Notes: generated by a model not told the origin, from the sequence alone. Shown: positions 34,217 through 45,328, counted from the first letter of the stretch. The stretch is 64,000 bases of DNA from Planctobacterium marinum (GCF_036322805.1 NZ_AP027272.1:1860001-1924000), one strand, 5' to 3'. Numbers and translations: made by a program.

Positions 34217-37200
34217 ATGTTACCCCTCGTCGACAGTCAGCAATCCATCCTTCAGGAATATCAGGTATTTTTAGCTCAACTTAAACCTGCCGGTTATAAA
34301 GGGGATATTGAAACCCAATATTCCTCTCGCTTGGCCGTTGCCACGGATAACTCCATTTATCAGCGTTTGCCACAAGCTGTTTTGCATCCGCGTTCTACTG
34401 ATGATTTAAAGGTTATTGGCACCCTGGCCGCCAAACACACTCAAGTTAAGTTTTCTCCGCGAGGTGGTGGCACGGGTACCAACGGACAGAGTCTGACTCA
34501 AGGTATAGTGGTGGATTTATCTCGCCATATGAACAAGGTATTGGAAATTAACGCCGAAGAGGGCTGGGTAAGAGTGCAAACCGGGGTGGTGAAAGACCAA
34601 CTCAATGATGCGTTAAGACCTCATGGTTTCTTTTTTGCGCCAGATTTATCCACCAGTAATCGTGCCACTATAGGCGGTATGATTAATACCGATGCTTCCG
34701 GACAAGGATCGCTGGTGTATGGTAAAACCAGTGATCACGTGTTGGGGCTAACCTCTGTGCTTATTGATGGCACTATCCTGGAAACAGCGCCTGTGGCTGC
34801 CAACGAGTCTCAGTCAGATCGCTACCAATCTATCATCGAACAGCTCAAAGCCAGCTGTATCGATAAGCGCGAGCAAATTCTGGCTAAGTTTCCTCGCTTA
34901 AATCGTTTTCTTACTGGCTATGACCTTGAGCACGCGGTGTCAGAAGACTTAGCGACTATTGACGTGAGTCGCATTCTTGCTGGTTCCGAGGGCTCATTGG
35001 CGTTCATAACCGAAGCCAGGTTAAATGTAACGCCCATTCCAAAGAACAAAGTACTAATTAATATTAAGTATGACTCTTTCGAATCGGCACTGCGTCACGC
35101 ACCCTCAATGGTAGCGGCCCAGGCAACATCGGTAGAAACGGTCGATAGTAAGGTCCTTAACCTGGCGAAAGCCGATATCGTCTGGCATTCGGTCAGTGAT
35201 TTGATCAGCGATGTTCCGGGTAAAACCATCGATGGTTTGAATATCGTGGAATACAACGATGATTCGCGTGAAGACATTGACAACAAAATTGCGGGGTTGA
35301 AAGCCACCCTGGACTCACAAATAGCAAATAACGAAGCGGGCGTTATTGGTTATCAGATCACCGAAGATCTCTCTGCGATTGGCAAGATTTACGCAATGCG
35401 CAAAAAAGCCGTAGGTTTGTTAGGTAAAGCTAAAGGTTGGGAAAAGCCCATTGCGTTTGCTGAAGATACCGCGGTACCACCGGAAAATCTCGCTGATTTT
35501 ATTATGGAGTTTCGTACTCTGTTAGATGCAAAAAAGTTGCACTATGGCATGTTTGGTCATGTGGACGCTGGCGTGTTGCACGTGCGCCCGGCACTGGATA
35601 TGTGCGACCCGAAACAAGCTGAAACCATGCAGCAAATTTCTGATGAAGTGGTGGCGTTGGTGGCTAAATACGGTGGCCTGATGTGGGGTGAACACGGTAA
35701 AGGCTATCGCAGTGAATATGGCCCCGCGTTTTTCGGTGAGGAATTGTTTACTGAACTGAGGAAAATCAAGACGGTTTTCGACCCGCATAATCAGATGAAT
35801 CCCGGCAAAATCTGTACGCCCCTGCAATCTGAAGAATCTTTGGTCAAGGTGTCTGATGTTAAACGAGGCGATTTTGACCGTCAGATAGCCATCGAAGTAC
35901 GGAATAGCTTTGCCCCGGCATTAAGTTGTAACGGCAATGGCTTGTGCTTTAATTATGATACTAAAAGCCCGATGTGTCCCTCTTCCAAGGTTACACGTGA
36001 TCGCAGACATTCACCCAAAGGGCGTGCTGGTATGCTCAGAGAATGGTTGCGTTTGTTGAGTGAGCAGGGCAGTGACGTTGCGCAACTAGAAACCGCAAAG
36101 CGACAACCGTTTTTTACCCGGCTGAAAAACTCCTTCTCGATAAAGCGAGAAACAGATTTCTCTGAAGAGGTCTTTGAGGTCATGGATCATTGTCTGGCAT
36201 GTAAGGCCTGTACCAATCAATGTCCGGTGAATGTGGATGTGCCCACCTTCAGAGCGCGCTTTTTATCTATTTACTACCAGCGCTACAATCGTCCGTTAAA
36301 AGACCTATTAGTGGCTAACATTGAGAAAATGGCGCCATTGATGGCGAAATTTCCGGCACTCCCCAACTTCTTTTTGAAACAGAACTGGTTCAATCGTCTG
36401 TTGAAAAAAACGGTGGGCTATGTCGATTCTCCTGTGCTGTCCGTCCCGACACTTGCGCAGCGCATGCAAAAAGATGGACGACAAACATTTAACCTGGCGC
36501 AATTGCAAAGCTTATCTGACGCTAAAAGACAGAAAACTGTGCTTATTATACAAGATCCTTTTACCAGTTATTATGAAGCGCAAGTTGTGCAAGATCTGGC
36601 TTCACTTGCCAGCCAACTTGGTTATACGCCGGTATTGGTGCCGTTCAAGCCCAATGGCAAACCGCAACATGTTAAAGGTTTCCTGGATACGTTTGCCGCG
36701 ACAGCTAAAGATACCGCAGGGTTCCTGAACCAACTGCAGCAGCTGAACATTCCCATGGTGGGTATCGATCCATCGCTAGTACTTTGTTATCGGGACGAAT
36801 ATAAGACCGTGTTAGGCGATAGCCGCGGTGATTTTCAGGTATTGTTGGTGCACGAATGGCTACAAAGAATCGCTGAGAAACCCCATATCAGCAAAGCCAA
36901 AGAGTTCGTTCTTTTTGGTCATTGCACTGAAAAAACCATGTTGGCTCAAAGTGAAAAACACTGGCAGGAGATTTTTGCTGAATTCGGCCTGACACTAAAC
37001 GTAGAATCGGTGGGTTGTTGTGGCATGGCGGGCACCTTTGGACACGAAGCGAAGCATCTGGACGAATCCTTACAACTGTTTGAGATGAGTTGGGCCGTGC
37101 CCCTAGCCAAATATCAGCCGTCTCAAATATTGGCGACAGGATATTCATGTCGCAGTCAGGTGGCGCGAATTAAACAGTTCAAACCAAGACATCCATTGCA

Positions 37201-37228
37201 GGCGCTATTGGAGCAATTACGCCATTAA
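34217..37228 (+). CDS. ydiJ: YdiJ-type FAD and iron-sulfur D-2-hydroxyacid dehydrogenase
   Basis: A 1003 aa fusion of an FAD-linked oxidase and an iron-sulfur subunit, as in E. coli YdiJ, shown in that species to oxidise D-2-hydroxyglutarate. The FAD PCMH domain has PRGGGTGTNGQSL at residues 81-93; the substrate domain follows with HVDAGVLHVRPALDM and GLMWGEHGKGYRSEYGP. Two cysteine clusters for 4Fe-4S centres come next, one around CNGNGLCFNY...MCPSS and one at CLACKACTNQCPV. The C-terminal CCG domain has GHCTEKTML and SVGCCGMAGTFG. An electron acceptor in the membrane is likely. The ATG follows CTGGAG. Confidence 0.93.
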   Translation: MLPLVDSQQSILQEYQVFLAQLKPAGYKGDIETQYSSRLAVATDNSIYQRLPQAVLHPRSTDDLKVIGTLAAKHTQVKFSPRGGGTGTNGQSLTQGIVVDLSRHMNKVLEINAEEGWVRVQTGVVKDQLNDALRPHGFFFAPDLSTSNRATIGGMINTDASGQGSLVYGKTSDHVLGLTSVLIDGTILETAPVAANESQSDRYQSIIEQLKASCIDKREQILAKFPRLNRFLTGYDLEHAVSEDLATIDVSRILAGSEGSLAFITEARLNVTPIPKNKVLINIKYDSFESALRHAPSMVAAQATSVETVDSKVLNLAKADIVWHSVSDLISDVPGKTIDGLNIVEYNDDSREDIDNKIAGLKATLDSQIANNEAGVIGYQITEDLSAIGKIYAMRKKAVGLLGKAKGWEKPIAFAEDTAVPPENLADFIMEFRTLLDAKKLHYGMFGHVDAGVLHVRPALDMCDPKQAETMQQISDEVVALVAKYGGLMWGEHGKGYRSEYGPAFFGEELFTELRKIKTVFDPHNQMNPGKICTPLQSEESLVKVSDVKRGDFDRQIAIEVRNSFAPALSCNGNGLCFNYDTKSPMCPSSKVTRDRRHSPKGRAGMLREWLRLLSEQGSDVAQLETAKRQPFFTRLKNSFSIKRETDFSEEVFEVMDHCLACKACTNQCPVNVDVPTFRARFLSIYYQRYNRPLKDLLVANIEKMAPLMAKFPALPNFFLKQNWFNRLLKKTVGYVDSPVLSVPTLAQRMQKDGRQTFNLAQLQSLSDAKRQKTVLIIQDPFTSYYEAQVVQDLASLASQLGYTPVLVPFKPNGKPQHVKGFLDTFAATAKDTAGFLNQLQQLNIPMVGIDPSLVLCYRDEYKTVLGDSRGDFQVLLVHEWLQRIAEKPHISKAKEFVLFGHCTEKTMLAQSEKHWQEIFAEFGLTLNVESVGCCGMAGTFGHEAKHLDESLQLFEMSWAVPLAKYQPSQILATGYSCRSQVARIKQFKPRHPLQALLEQLRH

Positions 37229-37301
37229 ACGATTACTCGTGGGAACTTTTCCAGGCGGAGGAGTTCCTACAGATGATAACAACAATAAAAGGATGTTAAT
37301 A

Positions 37302-37586
37302 ATGGCCAAAACAATCATTGTACTTAGCCTGATTTCTCTTATCTCCGCTTGCAACGTTACTCAAGCGCCGCCATATGAAGCTGATAAAGCAGTTGAAGAT
37401 CGCGAAAATTATTCTGGCACCAAAGGCATGGTGCAGTACGGTAAAGATCAGAACTATCTGGCCAAAAAAGAGCTGTCAGACAAGTGTGAACGTGCTCGCA
37501 TTGATTTGGCCGTCGCCATTAATGAAGGTGATGAAAAACAAGTCAAAGCACAAGAGGGCATCATTCAGCGAAACTGTGTGAAGTAA
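37302..37586 (+). CDS. Small putative lipoprotein, 94 aa
   Basis: Begins with MAKTIIVLSLISLISAC, a signal peptide ending in an ISAC lipobox, so the mature protein starts at Cys17 and is lipid-anchored. The rest is hydrophilic and helical with two cysteines. Not recognised as a named family. The start at 37302 follows AAAAGG by 9 nt. It lies 73 bp after the ydiJ-type gene and may be on the same transcript, although a hairpin (GGAACT/AGTTCC) intervenes. Confidence 0.75.
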   Translation: MAKTIIVLSLISLISACNVTQAPPYEADKAVEDRENYSGTKGMVQYGKDQNYLAKKELSDKCERARIDLAVAINEGDEKQVKAQEGIIQRNCVK

Positions 37587-37606
37587 TTCCGCCAGGAATT
37601 TTCCAA

Positions 37607-37664
37607 GGGTTCGTCCCGAACCCATTAACTGAGCACAATAGTCGTTGACTTGGGTTAATGGGTT
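37607..37664. terminator. Overlapping inverted repeats between convergent genes
   Basis: GGGTTCG pairs with CGAACCC around TCC (37607-37623). The same AACCC is also the start of an 11 bp arm AACCCATTAAC (37619-37629) with a perfect partner GTTAATGGGTT (37654-37664). The two folds share bases and exclude each other. The site sits between the lipoprotein and GNAT stop codons and probably ends transcription from both sides; no long T-run follows. Confidence 0.55.
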
Positions 37665-38116
37665 AGTTCAACCCTGGACCAGGAAAAGTCGCTCACCGGG
37701 CAACTCATTTTTTGCCGTGGAATACCACAATCCATAAATACTGAGCCAATCGGGTGAAATCCTTGTGATTCAAAGTGGTTTACACCGTCGAGCTCACATT
37801 GAACGTAAACGTCGTCCAGATCTTTCTCTTTGGCAATTTGCAGCAGTGCGGTGTAAAGCACATTGTATATTTCTTCGCCGCGATGGTGAGATATAACTGC
37901 GATTCGGCCAATTTCACCTTCGGGAGTAATGCGACCAGTTGCGATGTCTGAGCCATCAGAGTCGATTATCAGTACGTGCTCCGATAATGGATCCTGCTCG
38001 TCAAATTCTGACTGGCGTGGGATTCGCCACTCACAAACAAAAACTCTATCTCGTAAGCGCTTGAGTCGTCGTTTGGAATGACGCCAGTTCACTGTTTCAA
38101 TAGTGAATGCGTTCAT
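37655..38116 (-). CDS. GNAT-family N-acetyltransferase
   Basis: A 153 aa acetyltransferase of the GNAT fold. The central strand and pyrophosphate-binding region read IATGRITPEGEIGRIAVISHHRGEEI, where the Arg/Gly-rich turn replaces the classical QxxGxG/A, followed by the helix NVLYTALLQIAKEKDLDDVYVQ and the closing GVNHFESQGF. It resembles the ElaA/YjcF-like small acetyltransferases. The substrate is unknown. Its last 10 bp lie inside the inverted-repeat region shared with the convergent lipoprotein gene. Confidence 0.85.
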   Translation of the reverse strand: MNAFTIETVNWRHSKRRLKRLRDRVFVCEWRIPRQSEFDEQDPLSEHVLIIDSDGSDIATGRITPEGEIGRIAVISHHRGEEIYNVLYTALLQIAKEKDLDDVYVQCELDGVNHFESQGFHPIGSVFMDCGIPRQKMSCPVSDFSWSRVELTH

Positions 38117-38272
38117 ACTTGTTGTGTCTGTTTAATACCATTCGGTATAGGTTACTTTGCCCGGCTAGTTATTTTTGTTATTACCAGACTTACTATCTAA
38201 GGCCTATTTTTAACACGAATGAATAAAAAATCAATATGAATGCATAAATACGCGTATTCAATTTGGTACTTT

Positions 38273-39415
38273 TTAATCAGATTGTACAATCCATAAGCCC
38301 TTATTGATCAGTGTAGACAAGTTGTGAATAAATTGTGAACTGTTTTTGAAATTATTTTTCGATTTTGGCCGCCAAACGGTTGAATTGAGTAATAAATGCA
38401 CCTCTTCCTGATCAGTGACAGGATATGCATACTCATCACTGTTGATAAACGCCTTTAACGCCTCACTATCTGTAGTTATTGCATAGCTGAGAGTATGAAC
38501 TCCCGGGCATTTTTCAAATGCATAACCCTGCTCAATCCATTTCAAAACTTCTGTTGCTGACACATCTGTTTCAGGCTCTTCTGGTAAACATTTAGGCGCA
38601 TCGGATAAGTGACAGCCCAGCCAGCTGCTAAATTGCTCTGAGTGCAGCATCGCGCTTATTTGCTCACGAAATTTATCAATTTCTTCCAGACTAATTTCAC
38701 TGCTATGAGAGCGTGTTTTAAGCTCTGGATCGGTGTAGCGCAGCCCTTGATAGTCATTGTCCATCAGAAAGTCGCAAAAGCTATTTAGCAGCTCTGTTTG
38801 CGTTGATGCGCGAAAGCCCACTGAATAATTCAGGCAATCTTCTAATGCAACACCATTGTGAGGGTGGCCGGGAGGAATATAAACAATATCGCCTGGATAC
38901 AGAACTTCATCCAGTACCGGCTTAAACTCAGTGATTTGTCTCAATTTCGGGTGCGGACTGATTTCTTGATAGTCCCCCGGTAAGCCTACTTGCCAGCGTC
39001 TGCTGCCTTTACCCTGGATAATAAAAACATCATATTGATCCAGGTGTGGGCCAACACCCGCGCCAGCAACAGAAAAACTCACCATCAGATCGTCCCGCCG
39101 CCAGCCAGGAATAAAATCAAATTCGTCCAGTAGATCCTGAGCGTCACGTAGATAGTTTTCTACGCCTTGTACCAGCAGCGTCCATTGTCCCTGACACAAG
39201 GGCGTGAAGTCTTCAAAAGGACCGCAGTTGTTTTGCCATTGATTTTCATTAAAGGAAATTATGCGACTGTCTATTTCTTCTTCCATTGCCAGACCAGCAA
39301 GCTCATGCTCGTCCAGAATGTCGGTTGTGACATCGAAAGCGTTGCGAATAATTGTGGGTTTCTTTTGCCAATATTCTGCCAAAAAAGATGCTGCGGTTAT
39401 TTTTAATTGTTTCAT
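38273..39415 (-). CDS. roxA: 50S ribosomal protein L16 arginine hydroxylase RoxA
   Basis: JmjC/cupin-type 2-oxoglutarate and iron dependent oxygenase of 380 aa, equivalent to E. coli YcfD, which hydroxylates an arginine of ribosomal protein L16. The iron triad is His124 and Asp126 in VGPHLDQYDVF and a His in PPGHPHNGVA (His186 by comparison with YcfD). The 2-oxoglutarate region includes RRWQVG. The C-terminal winged-helix dimer part is present. The gene starts 16 bp after the cyclase stop, so both are likely co-transcribed. Confidence 0.95.
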   Translation of the reverse strand: MKQLKITAASFLAEYWQKKPTIIRNAFDVTTDILDEHELAGLAMEEEIDSRIISFNENQWQNNCGPFEDFTPLCQGQWTLLVQGVENYLRDAQDLLDEFDFIPGWRRDDLMVSFSVAGAGVGPHLDQYDVFIIQGKGSRRWQVGLPGDYQEISPHPKLRQITEFKPVLDEVLYPGDIVYIPPGHPHNGVALEDCLNYSVGFRASTQTELLNSFCDFLMDNDYQGLRYTDPELKTRSHSSEISLEEIDKFREQISAMLHSEQFSSWLGCHLSDAPKCLPEEPETDVSATEVLKWIEQGYAFEKCPGVHTLSYAITTDSEALKAFINSDEYAYPVTDQEEVHLLLNSTVWRPKSKNNFKNSSQFIHNLSTLINKGLWIVQSD

Positions 39416-39431
39416 ATCCAGGAGATCGTTG

Positions 39432-40691
39432 TCACACCGAGTAGGGTTCTCTTAGCCAATAGACATTTTGCGGTCCCATGCCTTTAACTTCAATAGTATC
39501 GTGATAATCGAATATCAATTCCCCTTTCACTTCGTTGTAGGTGGCCTCGGTTACTTGAATTTTCCCTGCTGCACCCTGACTTTCCATTCTGGAAGCCAGG
39601 TTGACCGACTCGCCCCAGAGATCATAGCTAAACTTGTGGATCCCAATTACGCCCGCCACCACCGGGCCACTATTGATACCAATGCGCAGGCCCACATTTA
39701 ACTGATGCTCTTTGGTCCAGAGAATGAACTCCTCTTGCATCCTGATGGCACATTGGCAACTGGACAGTGCATGACGGTGGTAACTCAAAGGAACACCTGA
39801 AACCGCCATGTATTGGTCACCTATGGTTTTTATTTTTTCCAACTTAAATTTTCTGGTGAGCTTATCGAAGCGGGAAAACAACTGGTTGAGCAAATTAACC
39901 AATTCGTCCGCTGGTAACTCTCTGGTTAACTGGGAGAAACCTTCTATGTCTGCAAACAAGATGGTGACATTTTCAAAGTAGTCGGCGATGGGTTTTTCCT
40001 GTTTATCCAACCGTTGCGCTATTTGCCTGGGCAAGATGTTGAGTAATAACGCTTCAGTTTTGAATTGTTCCTTGCGTATGCGATACCAGCTAGCCTTAAG
40101 AGAGGTATAAATAAAATAAGCCACTAAAAAGCAACTAATAGCAAAACTGAGAATATCACTTTGGGCAATGATGGCAGTGTTGAGGTTTTTATCGGTTGTT
40201 AACTGGTGATTAATCAATACCGATTCCCAGAACATAAACGCCAGTAGAAACCACAGCATCATGTATAAGATTTCTCGTGGCTTAAGGTCGAAATGCAAAA
40301 AAGGTGTAGCAAACATGGCGATTAAGAAAAAGTGGTGGATGGGCGTTTCAAAGCCATAGTTAAATGAGGTTAAGCCGATGTAGCTGGAATAAATAAGGAT
40401 GAGCAACAACCTTGCCGTGCAATAGCGATTAGCTCTGTTTAGCTGAGGTATCAGCGAAAACAAAGTTATGTGAATTAAAATAAGCACAACCTGATTAAAG
40501 GATTCTGCACTAGCGAAAAACAAGTGCATAGGGAGCTGCAATATCAGCATGGCGCTGGCCACTAAGCTCAGAATGTTGGACATGCGAATAGATTGATATT
40601 GTTCCGCTTGATATTGCTTAACGCCGGAAAAAATCAGTTGCCGAAATAGGTGAGTAAACACGTCGTTCCATCGATAGTGATCAATGACCAC
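39432..40691 (-). CDS. Membrane class III nucleotide cyclase, predicted adenylate cyclase
   Basis: A 419 aa protein with about six hydrophobic helices (residues 40-200) and a C-terminal class III cyclase domain (about 240-415). The metal-binding aspartates are Asp248 in ILFADIEGFSQLT and Asp292 in IKTIGDQYMAVSG. Lys286 or Lys288 together with Asp357 in FSYDLWGESVNLASRME are the adenine-recognising pair, so ATP rather than GTP is the predicted substrate. The transition-state Asn is in ESVNLASR. It lies between purB and roxA on the same strand, 118 bp behind purB with two hairpins between. The signal for the membrane part is unknown. Confidence 0.9.
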   Translation of the reverse strand: MVIDHYRWNDVFTHLFRQLIFSGVKQYQAEQYQSIRMSNILSLVASAMLILQLPMHLFFASAESFNQVVLILIHITLFSLIPQLNRANRYCTARLLLILIYSSYIGLTSFNYGFETPIHHFFLIAMFATPFLHFDLKPREILYMMLWFLLAFMFWESVLINHQLTTDKNLNTAIIAQSDILSFAISCFLVAYFIYTSLKASWYRIRKEQFKTEALLLNILPRQIAQRLDKQEKPIADYFENVTILFADIEGFSQLTRELPADELVNLLNQLFSRFDKLTRKFKLEKIKTIGDQYMAVSGVPLSYHRHALSSCQCAIRMQEEFILWTKEHQLNVGLRIGINSGPVVAGVIGIHKFSYDLWGESVNLASRMESQGAAGKIQVTEATYNEVKGELIFDYHDTIEVKGMGPQNVYWLREPYSV

Positions 40692-40731
40692 AGTCTAGTG
40701 TTAAGGTAGGAACGGAAGTGTTAAATACGGG

Positions 40732-40767
40732 ACTAAAAGTGTCAGTTTTGAGACTGACACTTTTAGT
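40732..40767 (-). promoter_or_regulatory. Perfect 15 bp hairpin between purB and the cyclase gene
   Basis: ACTAAAAGTGTCAGT pairs perfectly with ACTGACACTTTTAGT around a 6 nt loop. A second hairpin, CCAAGC/GCTTGG (40780-40797), lies between it and the purB stop. Neither is followed by a clean T-run on the transcribed strand, so this may be an attenuator, an mRNA stabiliser or a weak terminator that separates the cyclase from the mnmA-hflD-purB unit. Confidence 0.7.
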
Positions 40768-40809
40768 GAATGATGTTCACCAAGCCTGGCAGCTTGGCGA
40801 ATATAGCCA

Positions 40810-42192
<1,383 letters not shown>

Positions 42193-42822
42193 TTAAAAAG
42201 TTTGATTGATAGTTTTAAGTGTATTTTCTGCAGAATTCAGAATTTTGTTGCGCTGAAAAATAATATTTCGGCGTTTTCCACCCAGTTGTCGCCACAGCAC
42301 CGCTGAGCGAATACCCGCTAACAATAGCGCTCTGACTTTATCTTGTACCGATTGCTGCTTCAGTGCAGTTGGATCGCCAGCCACCTGGATTTTATGGGTG
42401 AGTGGACTGATGTTATCTTTGTAGATACTGGCCAGGTTCGATACCATCTGGCCTTCAAATAATGACATCATGCTGGTTTGACGCTTAATATTGTCGATGC
42501 GTTGGCCAATCTCAGCCAACTTGCCATCGCTGCCGCTTAACTTGCGTTCCAGAGTCAGCAAGCTTGCTACATAGCGCGTTATTTCTTGATCCTTACCAGC
42601 TTTGTCGCTCAGTTGTGACACCATCACTTCAAAACCGAATTTCAGGTTCTTCAATGCGCCATAGACATCCAGTGTTGAATCTGGATCCGTTTTTACTATT
42701 GAGCTCAGTGTCGCTTCGTAAGCGTCTTCGGAGTAGGGCTTACTGCGAGCAATGGCTTTTACCAGATACGCGGCTTGGCAAACACCAGCCAGCGCCAATT
42801 GGGCTTCGTCAAATCTATTCAT
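42193..42822 (-). CDS. hflD: High-frequency lysogenization protein HflD homologue
   Basis: A 209 aa, largely helical protein matching HflD (YcfC), a peripheral membrane protein known in E. coli for binding the phage lambda CII activator; its cellular role is less clear. Identification rests on the QLALAGVCQAAYLVKAIAR opening, ERKLSGSDGKL in the middle, RALLLAGIRSAVLWRQLGG near the end, and its fixed position between mnmA and purB. Its ATG overlaps the mnmA stop by one base. Confidence 0.95.
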   Translation of the reverse strand: MNRFDEAQLALAGVCQAAYLVKAIARSKPYSEDAYEATLSSIVKTDPDSTLDVYGALKNLKFGFEVMVSQLSDKAGKDQEITRYVASLLTLERKLSGSDGKLAEIGQRIDNIKRQTSMMSLFEGQMVSNLASIYKDNISPLTHKIQVAGDPTALKQQSVQDKVRALLLAGIRSAVLWRQLGGKRRNIIFQRNKILNSAENTLKTINQTF

Positions 42823-43976
42823 TAACGTATATAGCTCTCGATAATACCGCCGCCTAAACAGACCTCATTGGCATAGAATACCGCTGACTGGCCCGGAGTG
42901 ACGGCTTTTTGGGGTTGGTCAAAAATAACCTGACACTGGCCATTTTCCGCCATGCTGATTTGGCAATCAATATCCTGTTGACGATAGCGAGTTTTAACTG
43001 TGCAACGAAGTGTTTCACTTGCCGCCACAGGTGCTTTTCGGGCTACCCAGTCTAGCTGCTTGGCAATCAGACCATTGGAAAACAGGCGAGGGTGGTTGGC
43101 GCCCTGACCTACAATAAGAACATTATTGGCCACGTCTTTATCCACTACATACCAAGGTTCATCACCGTGGTTTTTAGTACCGCCAATGTGCAAGCCCTTG
43201 CGCTGACCCAATGTGTGATACATCAAGCCATCGTGCTCACCAATATCTTCGCCTTCAGCGGTTTTAATTACGCCCGGTTGCGCCGGTAAAAACTTGCTCA
43301 AGAAGTCTTTGAATTTGCGCTCGCCGATGAAACAAATACCGGTGCTGTCTTTTTTGTCGTGAGTGATCAATCCTTGCTCTTTGGCAATCTCTCGCACCAC
43401 AGACTTTTCAATATGGCCAATGGGGAACAGAGTTTGCGCCACATGGTCACTGCCCAGAGTATAGAGAAAATAGCTTTGGTCTTTATTGTCGTCCAGGCCT
43501 CGCAGCATCTGCCAACCATCGTCCGCTTTACGGCGTTGCACATAGTGGCCTGTGGCGATGTAATCGGCACCCAGCTCTTCTGCAGCAAATTCAAGAAAGG
43601 CCTTAAATTTGATTTCCTTGTTGCACATGATATCGGGATTCGGCGTGCGGCCCGCTTTGTATTCCGCCAGGAAATACTCAAATACATTGTCCCAATATTC
43701 GGCGGCAAAGTTGATGGTGTGTAGTTCAATGCCAAGTTTATCCGCTACCTGCTGCGCATCTTGCAGGTCTTCGGCGGCGGCACAATATTCGTCGTTATCG
43801 TCTTCTTCCCAGTTTTTCATGAACAAACCTTCCACCTGGAAGCCTTGTTCTTTCAATAAATAAGCGGAAACAGAAGAATCCACACCACCAGACATACCCA
43901 CAATAACTTTGGTTTGTTCTGGGATGATTTCTTCACCATATTGGCTGATTGCCTTGGGATCAAAATTCGACATCAC
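42822..43976 (-). CDS. mnmA: tRNA-specific 2-thiouridylase MnmA
   Basis: Adds sulfur to uridine 34 of tRNA-Lys, Glu and Gln. The 384 aa protein has the PP-loop [15 protein letters not shown] near residue 28, the first catalytic Cys in [13 protein letters not shown] and the second in [12 protein letters not shown]. The C-terminal beta-barrel ends in [11 protein letters not shown]. coli-type enzymes have nearly the same size. About 225 bp separate its start from the divergent small exported protein, enough for promoters in both directions. Note that its tRNA-Glu substrates are encoded at 10.5 kb in this window. Confidence 0.98.
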   Translation of the reverse strand: MMSNFDPKAISQYGEEIIPEQTKVIVGMSGGVDSSVSAYLLKEQGFQVEGLFMKNWEEDDNDEYCAAAEDLQDAQQVADKLGIELHTINFAAEYWDNVFEYFLAEYKAGRTPNPDIMCNKEIKFKAFLEFAAEELGADYIATGHYVQRRKADDGWQMLRGLDDNKDQSYFLYTLGSDHVAQTLFPIGHIEKSVVREIAKEQGLITHDKKDSTGICFIGERKFKDFLSKFLPAQPGVIKTAEGEDIGEHDGLMYHTLGQRKGLHIGGTKNHGDEPWYVVDKDVANNVLIVGQGANHPRLFSNGLIAKQLDWVARKAPVAASETLRCTVKTRYRQQDIDCQISMAENGQCQVIFDQPQKAVTPGQSAVFYANEVCLGGGIIESYIR

Positions 43977-44202
43977 GACTTGGTTTGTACCTCAATAAAT
44001 TCGGGCCTTGTAGAATGGGGCGGGATTCTATCAAATTAAAGGGCGAGATTCATTCCAAATGCATCTAAAACAGAACAAAATTTAGAATGATTTTAACAGG
44101 CATCGCTTGAGCAATTCATTGCTTGTTATACCCCGAAACAATTAAACAAGATAACACTCGACACATATTTGTTGGGCTTAAGCAAATTTACAAGGAGTGT
44201 TT

Positions 44203-44724
44203 ATGCGTTTTACATCTCTACTATTTTCTCTGGTTTTATCTGCACAGTGTTTCAGTCAAGCTTCAGCAGCTGCGCAATTTCCAACACCTGAGTCCGCGCT
44301 GGTTGCCTTGTGGAACGGTATGTCTCATGAGCCGGGAAAAGCTTCAGACATCGAATCTTTATCCGCACTATTTCACCCGGAAGCAAAAATTTTTGGCGTC
44401 AGTAGCGCAAAAGGGAAACCCGAGCTATTAGCATCTGACAAAAGTGAATTCATAAGTTTGTTATCTGAAGCTAATGAGCAAGGGTTTTTTGAATGTGAAA
44501 TAGCCAGAAAGGTTGATGTTTATGACAGATTCGCCAGTGCTTACAGTGTGGTAGAAAGTCGCTTTATGCAGAGCGAGATCGCGCCTCAGTTCACGGGCGT
44601 CAACAGTATTCAACTATTCAAAGGCAATGATGGCTGGCAGATCATTAGTTTGTGTTATCAGGTGGAAGTGGATGATTTACCTATATCTGCTCCAAATGGC
44701 AAGACCGGCCAGTGTCTCAACTAG
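44203..44724 (+). CDS. Exported NTF2/SnoaL-like protein, 173 aa
   Basis: A small exported protein. The first 22 residues (FTSLLFSLVLSAQCFSQASA) are a signal peptide. The mature domain resembles SnoaL-like/NTF2 folds: an opening helix with ESALVALWNGM, the ALFHPEAKIFG strand typical of these domains, SVVESRFMQSEI, and the closing NSIQLFKGNDGWQIISL strands. Enzymatic activity is uncertain; many such proteins are ligand-binding. A strong AAGGAG lies 6 nt before the ATG at 44203. Confidence 0.75.
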   Translation: MRFTSLLFSLVLSAQCFSQASAAAQFPTPESALVALWNGMSHEPGKASDIESLSALFHPEAKIFGVSSAKGKPELLASDKSEFISLLSEANEQGFFECEIARKVDVYDRFASAYSVVESRFMQSEIAPQFTGVNSIQLFKGNDGWQIISLCYQVEVDDLPISAPNGKTGQCLN

Positions 44725-44764
44725 CATGAGATAGAAATTTGCTGCATCGTAATTGGTGGTCCGT

Positions 44765-45328
44765 TTAAGGAATATTATCAGCGCAGGCCAGGTACATTGC
44801 AGCCTTTATAGCAATATCTGATTTGGGTATTTGGACTGTTATGCCAGGTGAACCAATGGGGGTAACGGTAATTTGATTAGTATTATTGCTCATTAACGCA
44901 TTGAGAATTTGTGTGACTTCGTCAGCTTTGAGTAGGGTTGAAGTCCAAGGGAGAGCTGTATTGAACGGACTAATTGGCTTACCGTTAAAGCTTATATCGA
45001 TAAAATGTTCACTATCGGATTTTGAGTTTCTGTTCCTAAATCTGGCAGTTATATTTAAAAGGTGGGTTTTGGTGGGTATTCCGATGTGGTCTGGTGCGTT
45101 GTGATAATCAGAGTCGGAACCCCAAAAACCAAACTGAAAACTAATCGAAACATTATCAGTCTCGTTAAACTCAGTGGTTATATCGTTGCCAAGCCAACAA
45201 AGACTTTCTCTGTCGTTATAATAGGAATCCCATGTGTTCTCGTCGCTGATGGTTCTCCCAACTCCTGAACTGAATGCAAACCCTGAATAAACAGTGACGA
45301 TGAACATTACTAGCTTGCTTACAGACAT
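44765..45328 (-). CDS. Exported hypothetical protein, 187 aa
   Basis: Not recognised. Residues 1-20 (KLVMFIVTVYSGFAFSSG) form a signal peptide; the rest is polar and rich in Asn, Thr and Ser with a beta pattern (HLLNITARFRNRN, NQITVTPIGSPGITVQIP), suggesting a periplasmic or secreted beta-sandwich. Two cysteines near residues 44 and 183 could form a disulfide. It is convergent with the NTF2-like gene and lies downstream of the hairpin-repeat cluster and rluE on the same strand. Confidence 0.65.
   Translation of the reverse strand: MSVSKLVMFIVTVYSGFAFSSGVGRTISDENTWDSYYNDRESLCWLGNDITTEFNETDNVSISFQFGFWGSDSDYHNAPDHIGIPTKTHLLNITARFRNRNSKSDSEHFIDISFNGKPISPFNTALPWTSTLLKADEVTQILNALMSNNTNQITVTPIGSPGITVQIPKSDIAIKAAMYLACADNIP

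Noticed and set aside
39432-40691. GGDEF diguanylate cyclase
   Set aside because: No GGDEF motif; metal and adenine-recognition residues fit the class III adenylate cyclase family.
44123-44431. 102-codon frame overlapping the NTF2-like gene
   Set aside because: Different frame from the well-supported gene with signal peptide and AAGGAG site.
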